A stretch of DNA of 64,000 bases from Streptomyces fildesensis (GTDB taxonomy: Bacteria > Actinomycetota > Actinomycetes > Streptomycetales > Streptomycetaceae): assembly GCF_016107395.1 (NCBI RefSeq), contig NZ_JAAIKO010000012.1, positions 62,001 through 126,000 of the forward strand, given 5' to 3'. Position 1 is the first letter of the stretch. The number at the start of each line of letters is the position of its first letter. The notes under the pieces are model-generated. The model did no database searches, was not told where the DNA came from, and saw only the letters and a list, made by a program, of their open reading frames with translations. The position numbers were made by a program, and so were the translations under genes. Shown here in pieces: positions 18,232-26,243 of the stretch.

Positions 18232-19650
18232 TCAAGAGACCTCGACCAGTTCCAGGCCCGTGAGGTCGGCCACCGCGCGCAGTTCGGGCACGATGTGACC
18301 GGTGGCCAGTGCCCAGTGATGGGCGACGCCCGTGGCGCTCCAGGCGTCGGTCCACTCGCCGGGATCGGTGCCGAAGTCCACCCGGGACGTGGTGTTGCCG
18401 ATCTTCAGCAGCGGGCCGCCGACCACCTCGCCCTGCGAGGTGACCAGCTTGTAGCGGCCGTCGCGGGTCTGGCCGAGACCGACCAGGGTGACCGGGCCGT
18501 GCCGAACGTCGAACTCGACGGACACGCCCCAGCCGCGCTTGCCGTGGAAGACACCCAGGCCGCGCAGGAGCGGCCGGTGCTGGCTGATGCCGAGGTGCGC
18601 GGGCCCGTCGTGGCCCATCTCCACCACGCCGTCCCGGAAGTTGAGCGCCTGCAGCTCGGTGAAGGATCCGCCCGCGCCGAGCCGGTCGGCGATCAGCATC
18701 GCCAGCGACGTACGCAACTCGTACTCGCCCGCCGCCGGCACACCACGCGCGGTGAGCAGCGACGCGCCGAGGATCATGCCGGCGCCCAGCCGCTCGTGGA
18801 TCTCCCCGGCCAGACCCCGGTGGTAGTACGCGAGGCTGTCGAGGTCGAAGTCGGTCACCAGCCGGTCGAGTCCGACCGACACTCGGGCCGCCCACTCCAC
18901 ATCGTCCGCGACGACGGAATCGTCGAACGCGAAGGTCTCCCTGGCCTTGGCGAGCTTGTCGGCGACCTCCGCGTCGGTGACGTCGTCCACCCGCACCCGC
19001 AGATCGTCGAACTCCAGCACCTCCACATGGCCGCCGAGGTTGCCCGAGACCATGGCCAGGTCGGTCGAGACGTCGTACATGCCCGGGTACAGGTGGCCCA
19101 TCAGGCCGTGCCGGCCGTTGCGCAGCACCGATCGCACCCCGGCCGCCCGGATCCACCGGCCGATCCGGGCCCAGGCCCGGTCGTCCTCCAGATAGCCGGA
19201 GACGGAGCGGAACGGGACGCCGGCCCGCTCGAAGGAGTTGGCCATCTCGGGCAGCGGGCAGGCGCCGCAGTACGCCAGCCACTGACCGGTGTCGAACGTG
19301 GCGTGGTCCATCGCCTCGGTCGGCTGCAGATTGATCAGCAGGACCGGAGCGCCCGAGCGCTGGGCCACCGGCGCCAGCATCGTGGCGGTCATGTACGTGG
19401 TGAGGAATCCGACGATCAGGTCGCATCCGGCGGCACGCAGCTTCTCCGCGGCCACCGCGCCCTCCTGTGCGTCCGAGATGAACCCGACGTCGACGACATC
19501 GGCGTCGAAGTCCTTCATGCGTTCGGTGACGCGTGCGGCGGAGCGGCGCAACTGGGGGAGCAGGTCGGGGAACTGGGGCCAGTAGGCGCCCAGTCCCCCC
19601 GCCACGAGACCGATCTTCGGCCTGCGCGCGGTGGCGGGGGTGCGGGTCAT
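18232..19650 (-). CDS. L-fucose/L-arabinose isomerase family protein
   Basis: The 472-residue protein resembles the fucose/arabinose isomerase superfamily: KIGLVAGGLGAYWPQFPDL at the start, AAGCDLIVGFLTTYMTATM, LINLQPTEAMDH, GHLYPGMYDVSTDL, and metal or substrate residues in EMGHDGPAHLG and GVAHHWALATGH. These enzymes interconvert aldoses and ketoses using Mn2+. A true L-rhamnose isomerase is already encoded at 25016, so this one may act on another deoxy- or pentose sugar released with rhamnose, or be a divergent member. It follows the mutarotase gene by 58 bp and is probably cotranscribed. Confidence 0.8.
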   Translation of the reverse strand: MTRTPATARRPKIGLVAGGLGAYWPQFPDLLPQLRRSAARVTERMKDFDADVVDVGFISDAQEGAVAAEKLRAAGCDLIVGFLTTYMTATMLAPVAQRSGAPVLLINLQPTEAMDHATFDTGQWLAYCGACPLPEMANSFERAGVPFRSVSGYLEDDRAWARIGRWIRAAGVRSVLRNGRHGLMGHLYPGMYDVSTDLAMVSGNLGGHVEVLEFDDLRVRVDDVTDAEVADKLAKARETFAFDDSVVADDVEWAARVSVGLDRLVTDFDLDSLAYYHRGLAGEIHERLGAGMILGASLLTARGVPAAGEYELRTSLAMLIADRLGAGGSFTELQALNFRDGVVEMGHDGPAHLGISQHRPLLRGLGVFHGKRGWGVSVEFDVRHGPVTLVGLGQTRDGRYKLVTSQGEVVGGPLLKIGNTTSRVDFGTDPGEWTDAWSATGVAHHWALATGHIVPELRAVADLTGLELVEVS

Positions 19651-19708
19651 GGCGGATGTCTCCGTTCGTGGGGTCGGCCGGGGAGCGGGCCGGCCGGGTC
19701 GCCGGCCG

Positions 19709-20029
19709 TCACATGAGGTGGAATATCTCGGTGAGGGGGCGTATGGCCCGGTCGGGCCGGTCGTCGTCGGGGGCTTCGAAGAACTCGGCCATCTCCGTCT
19801 GCCAGCGGGTGTTGACCTCGGTGGCGGCCATCGCGCTCTGCGCCGCGGCGAAGTCCTCGGTCTCCAGGTAGCCCACCAGCAGCCCGTCCTCGCGGAGGAA
19901 GAGGGAGTAGTTGTGCCAGCCGGTGGCGGACAGCGCGGCGGTCATCTCCGGCCACACGGCTTCGTGCCGGCGGCGGTATGCGTCGATCCGGTCCTGGCGG
20001 ACCTGAAGCAGGAAGCAGACACGCCGCAT
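19709..20029 (-). CDS. rhaU: L-rhamnose mutarotase
   Basis: The 106-residue protein has the RhaM/RhaU pattern: RRVCFLLQVRQDRIDAYRRRH, WPEMTAALSATGWHNYSLFL, GLLVGYLETEDF, and the C-terminal LTEIFHL. It interconverts alpha and beta L-rhamnopyranose so that imported sugar reaches the form used by the isomerase. ATG 20029 matches the usual length of about 104 residues. A GTG at 20098, two bases after the stop of rhaS, would add 23 Pro/Arg-rich residues. Confidence 0.92.
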   Translation of the reverse strand: MRRVCFLLQVRQDRIDAYRRRHEAVWPEMTAALSATGWHNYSLFLREDGLLVGYLETEDFAAAQSAMAATEVNTRWQTEMAEFFEAPDDDRPDRAIRPLTEIFHLM

Positions 20030-20100
20030 GTTCCCGGGCCTTTCGCCGTCGACGGCCGGCCGCGCCGCCGGCGGGCGGCGGGCCGGGATGCGGGTCACGC

Positions 20101-21186
20101 TCAGAAGTCGAAGCCGTCGATGTTGGACGTGTCGAAGACGGTGGGCTTGCCGAGGATGACCTCACCGTTCTTGCCGACGGTGAAGCTGCCCAGGTCACCG
20201 GCCTTGAACGTCTGCCCCTCCGCGCCGGTGATCTGACCGGAGCACAGCGCGGCCGCGGCGTACGCGGCGAGTCGGCCGAGCTTCTTGGGGTCCCACAGGG
20301 AGAACTGCGCGACGGTGCCGTCCTTGACGTACTTGCGCATCTGGTTGGGGGTGCCCAGCCCGTTCACCACGACCTTGCCCTTGTAGGACGAGGAGCTGAT
20401 GTAGCGGGCGGACGCCGCGATGCCGACGGTGGTCGGCGCGATGATGCCCTTCAGATCCGGGTAGGCCTGCAGCAGTCCCTGGGTCTGCTGGAAGGACTTC
20501 TGGTCGTCGTCGTCCCCGTAGGCGACCTTCACCAGCTCCATCCCCTTGTACGCCGGCAGCGCCAGCTCCTTCTTCATGAACTCGATCCAGGTGTTCTGGT
20601 TCGTGGCGTTCTGGGTGGCGGACAGGATCGCGATCTTCCCCTGCAAGCCGAGCTGCTTGCCGAGGTTCTGCACCAGGCTGCGGCCGATCTGCTCGGAGCT
20701 CGCCTGGTTGATGAACAGCTGCCGGCAGTCCTTGGCGGTGTCGGAGTCGTACGCCACGACCTTGATGCCCTTGGTCATCGCCTGCTTGAGCGGACCGCAG
20801 ACCGCGTTGGGGTCGTTGGCCGCCAGCAGGATCGCGTCCTGCTGCTGCTGGATGAGCGTGTTGATGTAGGAGACCTGCGAGGACGCGCTGGCGTCGGAGG
20901 GGCCGACCTCCTTGGCGGTGCTGCCGATCTCCTTCGCCGTCGCGATACCGGAGTTGTCGACGATCGTCTCGTAGGGGTTGTTGATCTGCTTGGGCAGGAA
21001 GGCGAGTTTCAGACCCTTCTTGAGCGCGGCAGCGGGGTCGGCGGAGGCCGTCGCGGCCGTGCCCGGGCCCTGGTCGGAGCTGGACTTCTTCGTCGTGCCA
21101 CCGCAGGCGGTCGCGGTGAGGGCGAGAGCGCAGACGGCGGTCACCGCGGTGAGCGCGCGCACCGGGACGGTGGTGGGGAGGGACAT
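20101..21186 (-). CDS. rhaS: Rhamnose ABC transporter substrate-binding lipoprotein
   Basis: The 361-residue protein has a lipoprotein signal (ALALTATACGG lipobox, Cys about 28), a Ser/Gly linker, and a periplasmic-binding-protein fold of the ribose/rhamnose class: LAFLPKQINNPYETIVDNSG, ILLAANDPNAVCGPLKQAM, KVVAYDSDTAKDCRQLFINQ, VVNGLGTPNQMRKYVKDG. It captures L-rhamnose outside the membrane for the permeases encoded just upstream in the same operon. SD-like GAAGGGC precedes the ATG. Confidence 0.93.
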   Translation of the reverse strand: MSLPTTVPVRALTAVTAVCALALTATACGGTTKKSSSDQGPGTAATASADPAAALKKGLKLAFLPKQINNPYETIVDNSGIATAKEIGSTAKEVGPSDASASSQVSYINTLIQQQQDAILLAANDPNAVCGPLKQAMTKGIKVVAYDSDTAKDCRQLFINQASSEQIGRSLVQNLGKQLGLQGKIAILSATQNATNQNTWIEFMKKELALPAYKGMELVKVAYGDDDDQKSFQQTQGLLQAYPDLKGIIAPTTVGIAASARYISSSSYKGKVVVNGLGTPNQMRKYVKDGTVAQFSLWDPKKLGRLAAYAAAALCSGQITGAEGQTFKAGDLGSFTVGKNGEVILGKPTVFDTSNIDGFDF

Positions 21187-21261
21187 GGCGAAGCCCTTCT
21201 TCGGGGAATTCCTCGGGGAGTTCGTCGGGTGACGGTGGTGCGGAGGGGGCGGTGCGCGCCG

Positions 21262-22251
21262 TCAGACAGCTGCGGCTGCGCGCCGGTGGCGCCGTTCGAG
21301 TGCCGCGGCGATCACCCGCGGGGTCAGTACCGAGGCCACCAGCAGGAGTCCGGTGACGATCACCTGGACCTCGTTGGCCACGTCATTGAGGATGAGCAGG
21401 TTCTTGAGCAGGCCGATCAGCAGCACTCCGGCGATGGCGCCGCCGAGTGTGCCCTTGCCGCCGTCGAAGTCGACGCCCCCCAGCAGCACGGAGGCGATGA
21501 CGAGCATCTCGAAGCCCTGGCCGTTGTCGGCACGGGCGCTGCCGTAGCGCAGGGTGAAGACGATGCCCGCGAAGGCCGACAGCAGTCCGGTGAGGACGAA
21601 CAGCAGCAGCTTGATCCGCTTGACCCGGATGCCGGAGAAGTAGGCGGCCTCCTCCTGGGCGCCGGTGGCGAACAGGGAGCGGCCGAACCCGGTGGCGTGC
21701 AGCACCACACCGGTGACGGCCGCCAGGACGATGAACAGGGCGAAGGGGTAGGGCAGGATCCCGAGCACGGTGTTGGTGTCCGACGTCCACCGGGCGTACG
21801 TCTCGGGGAAGTCGGTGACCGCGTTGCTGCCCAGCGCCACCGACGCCAGGCCCCGGTAGAGCGTCAGCGTGCCGATGGTGACGGCCAGCGACGGCAGTCC
21901 GACCCGGGTGACGAGCCAGCCGTTGAGCAGACCGCCGAGGACGCCGATGGCCAGGACCACCGGAACGATGGTTTCGAACGCCCAGCCCGATTCCCACAGT
22001 TTGCCGCTGACCGCGCTGGCCAGCCCCAGCATGGAGGCGACCGACAGATCGATCTCGCCCGCCACCACCAGCAGCGTCATCGGCAGCGCGATGATCGCGA
22101 CCTCGGCGATGTCGTTGAGGGCGAAGGACAGATTGCCGGTGGTGGCGAACCCCTCGGTGGTACCGGCTCCGGTGGCGAAGACGGCCACGAGCAGGATGCC
22201 GACCGCGACGTCCCAGCGCAGGAACCGGCTCAGGTCAGACTTGGTGGACAT
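21262..22251 (-). CDS. rhaQ: Rhamnose ABC transporter permease
   Basis: The 329-residue membrane protein has 8-10 hydrophobic segments and the RbsC-type permease signatures AEVAIIALPMTLLVVAGEIDLS and VIASVLLGGVDFDGGKGTLGG. It forms the channel with the second permease (22235-23287) and couples to the double-domain ATPase. Its first 17 bases overlap the end of the preceding permease gene, which points to coupled translation. Confidence 0.92.
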   Translation of the reverse strand: MSTKSDLSRFLRWDVAVGILLVAVFATGAGTTEGFATTGNLSFALNDIAEVAIIALPMTLLVVAGEIDLSVASMLGLASAVSGKLWESGWAFETIVPVVLAIGVLGGLLNGWLVTRVGLPSLAVTIGTLTLYRGLASVALGSNAVTDFPETYARWTSDTNTVLGILPYPFALFIVLAAVTGVVLHATGFGRSLFATGAQEEAAYFSGIRVKRIKLLLFVLTGLLSAFAGIVFTLRYGSARADNGQGFEMLVIASVLLGGVDFDGGKGTLGGAIAGVLLIGLLKNLLILNDVANEVQVIVTGLLLVASVLTPRVIAAALERRHRRAAAAV

Positions 22252-23287
22252 GGCGCGCGTTCCTCTTCCTCAGGGCGCTGGTCATGCGCAGGGTCACGAT
22301 CCGGTCGACGCTGATGGCCGCGAGCAGCAGGGCTCCGGTGATGGCGCTCTGCCAGAAGGAGTCGACCTTCAGGACGACCAGGACGCTGCCGACGGTGGTG
22401 AGGAGCAGCGCGCCGAGCGCCGCGCCCCAGACGCTGCCGGTGCCGCCGGTGATGGCGACGCCGCCGACCACCACCGCACTGACCACCGTCAGTTCCCAGC
22501 CGTGGGCGTTGTCGGCGACGACGGTGCCGAAGCGGGCCAGCCACAGGGCGCCGGCGAAGCCCGCGACCGCGCCGGAGAAGACGTAGGCGGCCAGGATCCG
22601 GCGGCGGATCGGGATGCCCGCGAGCCGGGCGGCCTCCGGGCTGGAGCCGATGGCGTACAGCTCCCGGCCGCTGCGGTAGGACCGCAGGTAGTAGGAGGCG
22701 GCGGCGAGTACGGCGACGGCGATCAGCGCCAGGTACGGGACGCCGAGGACGCTGCCGCTGCCCAGGTCGAGGACGGAGGCGGGGACGTCGGCGGCGTTGA
22801 TCTGCTGACCGTGCGCCCACCAGTAGTCGGTGCCCTGGATGATGTAGAGCATCCCCAGCGTGACCACGAGCGCCGGCACCCGCCCGAAGCTGACCAGCAG
22901 TCCGCTGACGAGGCCGCAGAGCGCGCCGACGCCGATGCCGAGCAGCAGGGCCAGAACGGCGTTGCGGTCGGTGCCGGAGACGAACTTCCCGCAGGCGAAG
23001 GCGGACAGTCCCACCACCGAGCCGACCGAGAGGTCGATGTTGCGGGTGAGGACCACGACCGACTGGCCGACGGCCAGCAGGATCAGGATCGACGCGTTGA
23101 GGAGCAGGTCCTTGATGCCCTGCTCCGACAGGAAGCGGTGGTTGGCCGCCCAGGTGCCGAGGACGAGCAGCACCAGACACCCGGCGATGCTGATCTCCCG
23201 GGCCCGGAAGACGGTCTCGGTGAGCGAACGCGCCGTCACCTTGCGCGCGCCGGGCGGCGCCGTGGGCTGTTCCACTGTCGCTGTCAT
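22235..23287 (-). CDS. rhaP: Rhamnose ABC transporter permease
   Basis: The 350-residue permease is of the RbsC family: LNASILILLAVGQSVVVLTRNIDLSVGS near the N-terminus and SAVVVGGVAITGGTGSVWGAALG near the C-terminus. It pairs with the permease that follows. Its ATG overlaps the stop of the ATPase gene (TGATG), so all three importer proteins are made from coupled frames. The frame is open upstream inside the ATPase gene, but that part is not protein-like. Confidence 0.92.
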   Translation of the reverse strand: MTATVEQPTAPPGARKVTARSLTETVFRAREISIAGCLVLLVLGTWAANHRFLSEQGIKDLLLNASILILLAVGQSVVVLTRNIDLSVGSVVGLSAFACGKFVSGTDRNAVLALLLGIGVGALCGLVSGLLVSFGRVPALVVTLGMLYIIQGTDYWWAHGQQINAADVPASVLDLGSGSVLGVPYLALIAVAVLAAASYYLRSYRSGRELYAIGSSPEAARLAGIPIRRRILAAYVFSGAVAGFAGALWLARFGTVVADNAHGWELTVVSAVVVGGVAITGGTGSVWGAALGALLLTTVGSVLVVLKVDSFWQSAITGALLLAAISVDRIVTLRMTSALRKRNARHVHQV

Positions 23288-24816
23288 CAGGCTGCCTTCT
23301 CTCCGCCGGCGGTCCGGCCGGTGGCCGCGGCCATGACCGATTCCTCGGTGGCCAGTGCGCGCGGGAGTTCCGCGGTGATGCGTCCTTCGTGCATGACCAG
23401 CACCCGGTCCGCCATGGCGAGGACCTCCGGCAGGTCGGAGGAGACCATGAGGACGGCGAGTCCTTCCGCGGCGAGCGAGGACAGCAGCCGGTGGACCTCG
23501 GCCTTGGTGCCGATGTCGATGCCCCGGGTCGGTTCGTCGACGATCAGTACACCGGGTTCGGTGGCCAGCCACTTGGCCAGCACGACCTTCTGCTGGTTGC
23601 CGCCGGAGAGCACGCCGACCGGGTCGGAGAGCCGGTTGTACTTCAACTGGAGCCGCACCGCCCAGTCCGCCGCCCGGCCGCGCTCCAGGGTTCTGCGGAC
23701 CAGGCCGCCGCGGCCGAGCCGGTCGAGTCCGGTCAGACCGATGTTCCGTTCGATGGACAGCTCCATCACCAGGCCCTGTTGGCGCCGGTCCTCCGGCACC
23801 AGGGCGACACCGGCGGCCATCGCGGCCGTGGGCGAGCCGGCCGGCAGCTTGTTCCCGGCCACGTGCACGTCGCCCGCGTCGGCGCGGTCGACGCCGAAGA
23901 CGGCGCGCACGACCTCGCTGCGGCCGGCGCCCACCAGCCCGGCCAGCGCGACGATCTCGCCGCGGCGGACGTCGAACGAGACATCGGTGAAGACGCCCTC
24001 CCGGGTGAGCCGGCGCACGGCCAGGGCCGTTTCGCCGATCCGTGCGGGCTGTTTGGGGTAGAGCTCGTCCAGGTCACGGCCGACCATCCGGCGTACCAGG
24101 TCGTCCTCGGTCAGGCCGTCGACCGGATCGCTGGAGATCAGCCGGCCGTCCCGCAGGGTGGTGACGCGCTGGCAGAGGGCGAAGATCTCCTCCAGCCGGT
24201 GCGAGATGAACAGCACGGCCGTGCCCTGTTCGCGCAGCGTCCGCACCACGCCGAACAGCCGGGCCACTTCGGCTCCGGTCAGTGCCGCGGTGGGTTCGTC
24301 CATGATCAGGACCCGGGCGTCGAAGGAGAGCGCCTTGGCGATCTCGACGAGCTGCTGGTCGGCGATGGACAGGCCGCGGCAGAGCTGCCCGGGGTCGAGA
24401 TCGACCCCCAGCCGTTCGATGAGGGCCTGCGTCGCGTCCCGCACCGACCGGTGGTCGACCCGGCCGAAGGAGCGGCGCGGTTGGCGGCCCATGAAGATGT
24501 TCTCGGCGACGGTGAGATCGGGAAAGAGCGTCGGTTCCTGGTAGATGACCGCGATGCCGGCGTCCCGGGCGTCGGAGGGTCCGTGGAAGGTGACGGGCTC
24601 GCCGTCCACCAGCACCCGCCCGGCATCGGGACGGTGCACTCCCGCGAGCACTTTGATCAGGGTGGACTTCCCGGCCCCGTTCTCACCGGCGAGCGCGTGC
24701 GCCTCCCCGGCGAAGAGGGCCAGGGACACACCCTGCAGAGCCCGGACCGCACCGAAGGACTTGCTGGCGTCCTCCAGCGAGAGTACGGGCCGTTCCGCCG
24801 ACTTCGGCTGGTCCAT
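23287..24816 (-). CDS. rhaT: Rhamnose ABC transporter ATP-binding protein (double ABC domain)
   Basis: The 509-residue ATPase of the RbsA/MglA class has two nucleotide-binding domains. The first has Walker [10 protein letters not shown], signature [15 protein letters not shown] and Walker B DEPTAAL. The second has the degenerate Walker [10 protein letters not shown] usual for this class, signature [15 protein letters not shown] and [12 protein letters not shown]. It powers rhamnose uptake. It is the first gene of the minus-strand operon, starting 134 bp from the -35 of the divergent catabolic operon. Confidence 0.95.
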   Translation of the reverse strand: MDQPKSAERPVLSLEDASKSFGAVRALQGVSLALFAGEAHALAGENGAGKSTLIKVLAGVHRPDAGRVLVDGEPVTFHGPSDARDAGIAVIYQEPTLFPDLTVAENIFMGRQPRRSFGRVDHRSVRDATQALIERLGVDLDPGQLCRGLSIADQQLVEIAKALSFDARVLIMDEPTAALTGAEVARLFGVVRTLREQGTAVLFISHRLEEIFALCQRVTTLRDGRLISSDPVDGLTEDDLVRRMVGRDLDELYPKQPARIGETALAVRRLTREGVFTDVSFDVRRGEIVALAGLVGAGRSEVVRAVFGVDRADAGDVHVAGNKLPAGSPTAAMAAGVALVPEDRRQQGLVMELSIERNIGLTGLDRLGRGGLVRRTLERGRAADWAVRLQLKYNRLSDPVGVLSGGNQQKVVLAKWLATEPGVLIVDEPTRGIDIGTKAEVHRLLSSLAAEGLAVLMVSSDLPEVLAMADRVLVMHEGRITAELPRALATEESVMAAATGRTAGGEKAA

Positions 24817-24830
24817 GGTGGGGCCTCACA

Positions 24831-24900
24831 TGAAAGGTTTCAACTGAGTTGCACGGACGTTAGGCCAGTGCGACATGACGCGTCAATGCTTTCGTTTCAA
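24831..24900 (-). promoter_or_regulatory. Promoter and LacI-type operator of the rhamnose transport operon
   Basis: On the minus strand TTGACG (24886-24881) and TAACGT (24862-24857), separated by 18 bp, make a plausible promoter for the ATPase gene. TGAAAGGTTTCA (24831-24842) lies just downstream of the expected start point, as repressor sites often do. A related but less symmetric TTGAAACGAAAG lies upstream of the -35 (24889-24900). The boxes are visible; binding by a LacI protein of this cluster is inferred. Confidence 0.7.
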
Positions 24901-24949
24901 GTTTTCCGCTCCGGTGTCCGCAGTCGGTTGAACTCCCGTAACCAGGAGG

Positions 24950-24998
24950 TTGACACTCCCTCTTCGGGCACCTAGCTTCCCCTCAGTGAAACGATTCA
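24950..24998 (+). promoter_or_regulatory. Promoter and LacI-type operator of the rhamnose catabolic operon
   Basis: TTGACA (24950-24955), a 17-bp spacer and TAGCTT (24973-24978) form a near-consensus promoter. The near-palindrome TGAAACGATTCA (24987-24998) begins at about the transcription start, with the central CG typical of LacI-family sites. A repressor bound here would block initiation. The box is related to TGAAAGGTTTCA on the transporter side, so one regulator could control both operons. Confidence 0.78.
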
Positions 24999-25015
24999 TG
25001 GCGGGAGCGATGAAC

Positions 25016-26182
25016 ATGACCGACCTGTCCACGGTGAAGGCCGCGCTGAAGGCCCAGTCCATCGAGACGCCGTCCTGGGCGTACGGCAACTCCGGCACGC
25101 GCTTCAAGGTGTTCGCGCAGGCGGGCGTGCCCCGCACCCCGCAGGAGAAGATCGACGACGCGGCGCGCGTCCACGAATTCACCGCGGCCGCGCCCTCGGT
25201 GGCGCTGCACATCCCCTGGGACAGGACCGACGACTACCCGGCGCTGGCGGCCCACGCGGCCGGGCGGGGTGTACGGCTCGGGGTGATCAACTCCAATGTC
25301 TTCCAGGACGACGACTACAAACTCGGTTCAGTCACCCACCCCGATCCCAAGATCCGGCGCAAGGCCACCGACCATCTGCTGGAATGCGTCGACATCATGG
25401 ACGCCACCGGCTCGCGCGATCTGAAACTGTGGTTCTCCGACGGGACGAACTACCCCGGACAGGACGATATCGCCGATCGCCAGGGTCGGCTGGGCGACGC
25501 GCTGACCGAGGTCTACGAGCGGCTCGGCGACGACCAGCGGATGCTGTTGGAGTACAAGCTCTTCGAGCCCGCCTTCTACGCCACGGACGTGCCGGACTGG
25601 GGCACCGCGTACGCCCACTGCCTCAAGCTCGGCCCCAAGGCGCAGGTCGTCGTCGACACCGGCCACCACGCCCCCGGCACCAACATCGAGTTCATCGTGG
25701 CGACGCTGCTGCGGGAGGGGAAGCTCGGCGGCTTCGACTTCAACTCGCGCTTCTACGCCGACGACGACCTGATGGCCGGCGCGGCGGACCCGTTCCAGCT
25801 CTTCCGGATCATGTACGAAGTGGTGCGCGGCGGGGGGCTCGCGGCCGAGACCGGAGTGGCCTTCATGCTCGACCAGTGCCACAACATCGAGGCGAAGATC
25901 CCGGCGATCATCCGGTCGGTGATGAATGTGCAGGAAGCCACCGCCAAGGCGCTGTTGGTCGACCCCGTCGCACTGCGCGCCGCCCAGCAGGCCGGTGAGG
26001 TGCTGGAGGCGAACGCCGTGCTGATGGACGCGTACAACACCGACGTCCGTCCGCTGCTGCGCGAGGTCCGCGAGGAGCAGGGCATCGACCCGGACCCGAT
26101 CGCCGCCTACAAGCGGTCCGGCTGGGCCGATCACATCGTCGCGGAGCGGGTCGGCGGGACCCAGGCGGGCTGGGGGGCGTGA
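25016..26182 (+). CDS. rhaI: L-rhamnose isomerase
   Basis: The 388-residue TIM-barrel protein belongs to the rhizobial/actinobacterial RhaI type rather than the E. coli RhaA type. Segments include PSVALHIPWD, LGVINSNVFQDDDYKLGS, LKLWFSDGTNYPGQDD, LLEYKLFEPAFYATDVPDWG, VVDTGHHAPGTNIEF and GFDFNSRFYADDD, holding the metal-binding Glu, Asp and His residues. It converts L-rhamnose to L-rhamnulose. Of three in-frame ATGs (24998, 25010, 25016) the last is chosen because GGAG lies eight bases before it and the first two overlap the operator or that site. Confidence 0.95.
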   Translation: MTDLSTVKAALKAQSIETPSWAYGNSGTRFKVFAQAGVPRTPQEKIDDAARVHEFTAAAPSVALHIPWDRTDDYPALAAHAAGRGVRLGVINSNVFQDDDYKLGSVTHPDPKIRRKATDHLLECVDIMDATGSRDLKLWFSDGTNYPGQDDIADRQGRLGDALTEVYERLGDDQRMLLEYKLFEPAFYATDVPDWGTAYAHCLKLGPKAQVVVDTGHHAPGTNIEFIVATLLREGKLGGFDFNSRFYADDDLMAGAADPFQLFRIMYEVVRGGGLAAETGVAFMLDQCHNIEAKIPAIIRSVMNVQEATAKALLVDPVALRAAQQAGEVLEANAVLMDAYNTDVRPLLREVREEQGIDPDPIAAYKRSGWADHIVAERVGGTQAGWGA

Positions 26183-26243
26183 CGCCTCCGACGCCCGCCG
26201 CCACCGATTCCCGCTTCCGCTCCCATTCGCAAGGGATTCCACG

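Noticed and set aside
19978..24061. Long plus-strand frames (778 and 730 residues) across the rhamnose importer
   Set aside because: Antisense shadows of rhaS, rhaQ, rhaP and rhaT, which are recognised on the minus strand.
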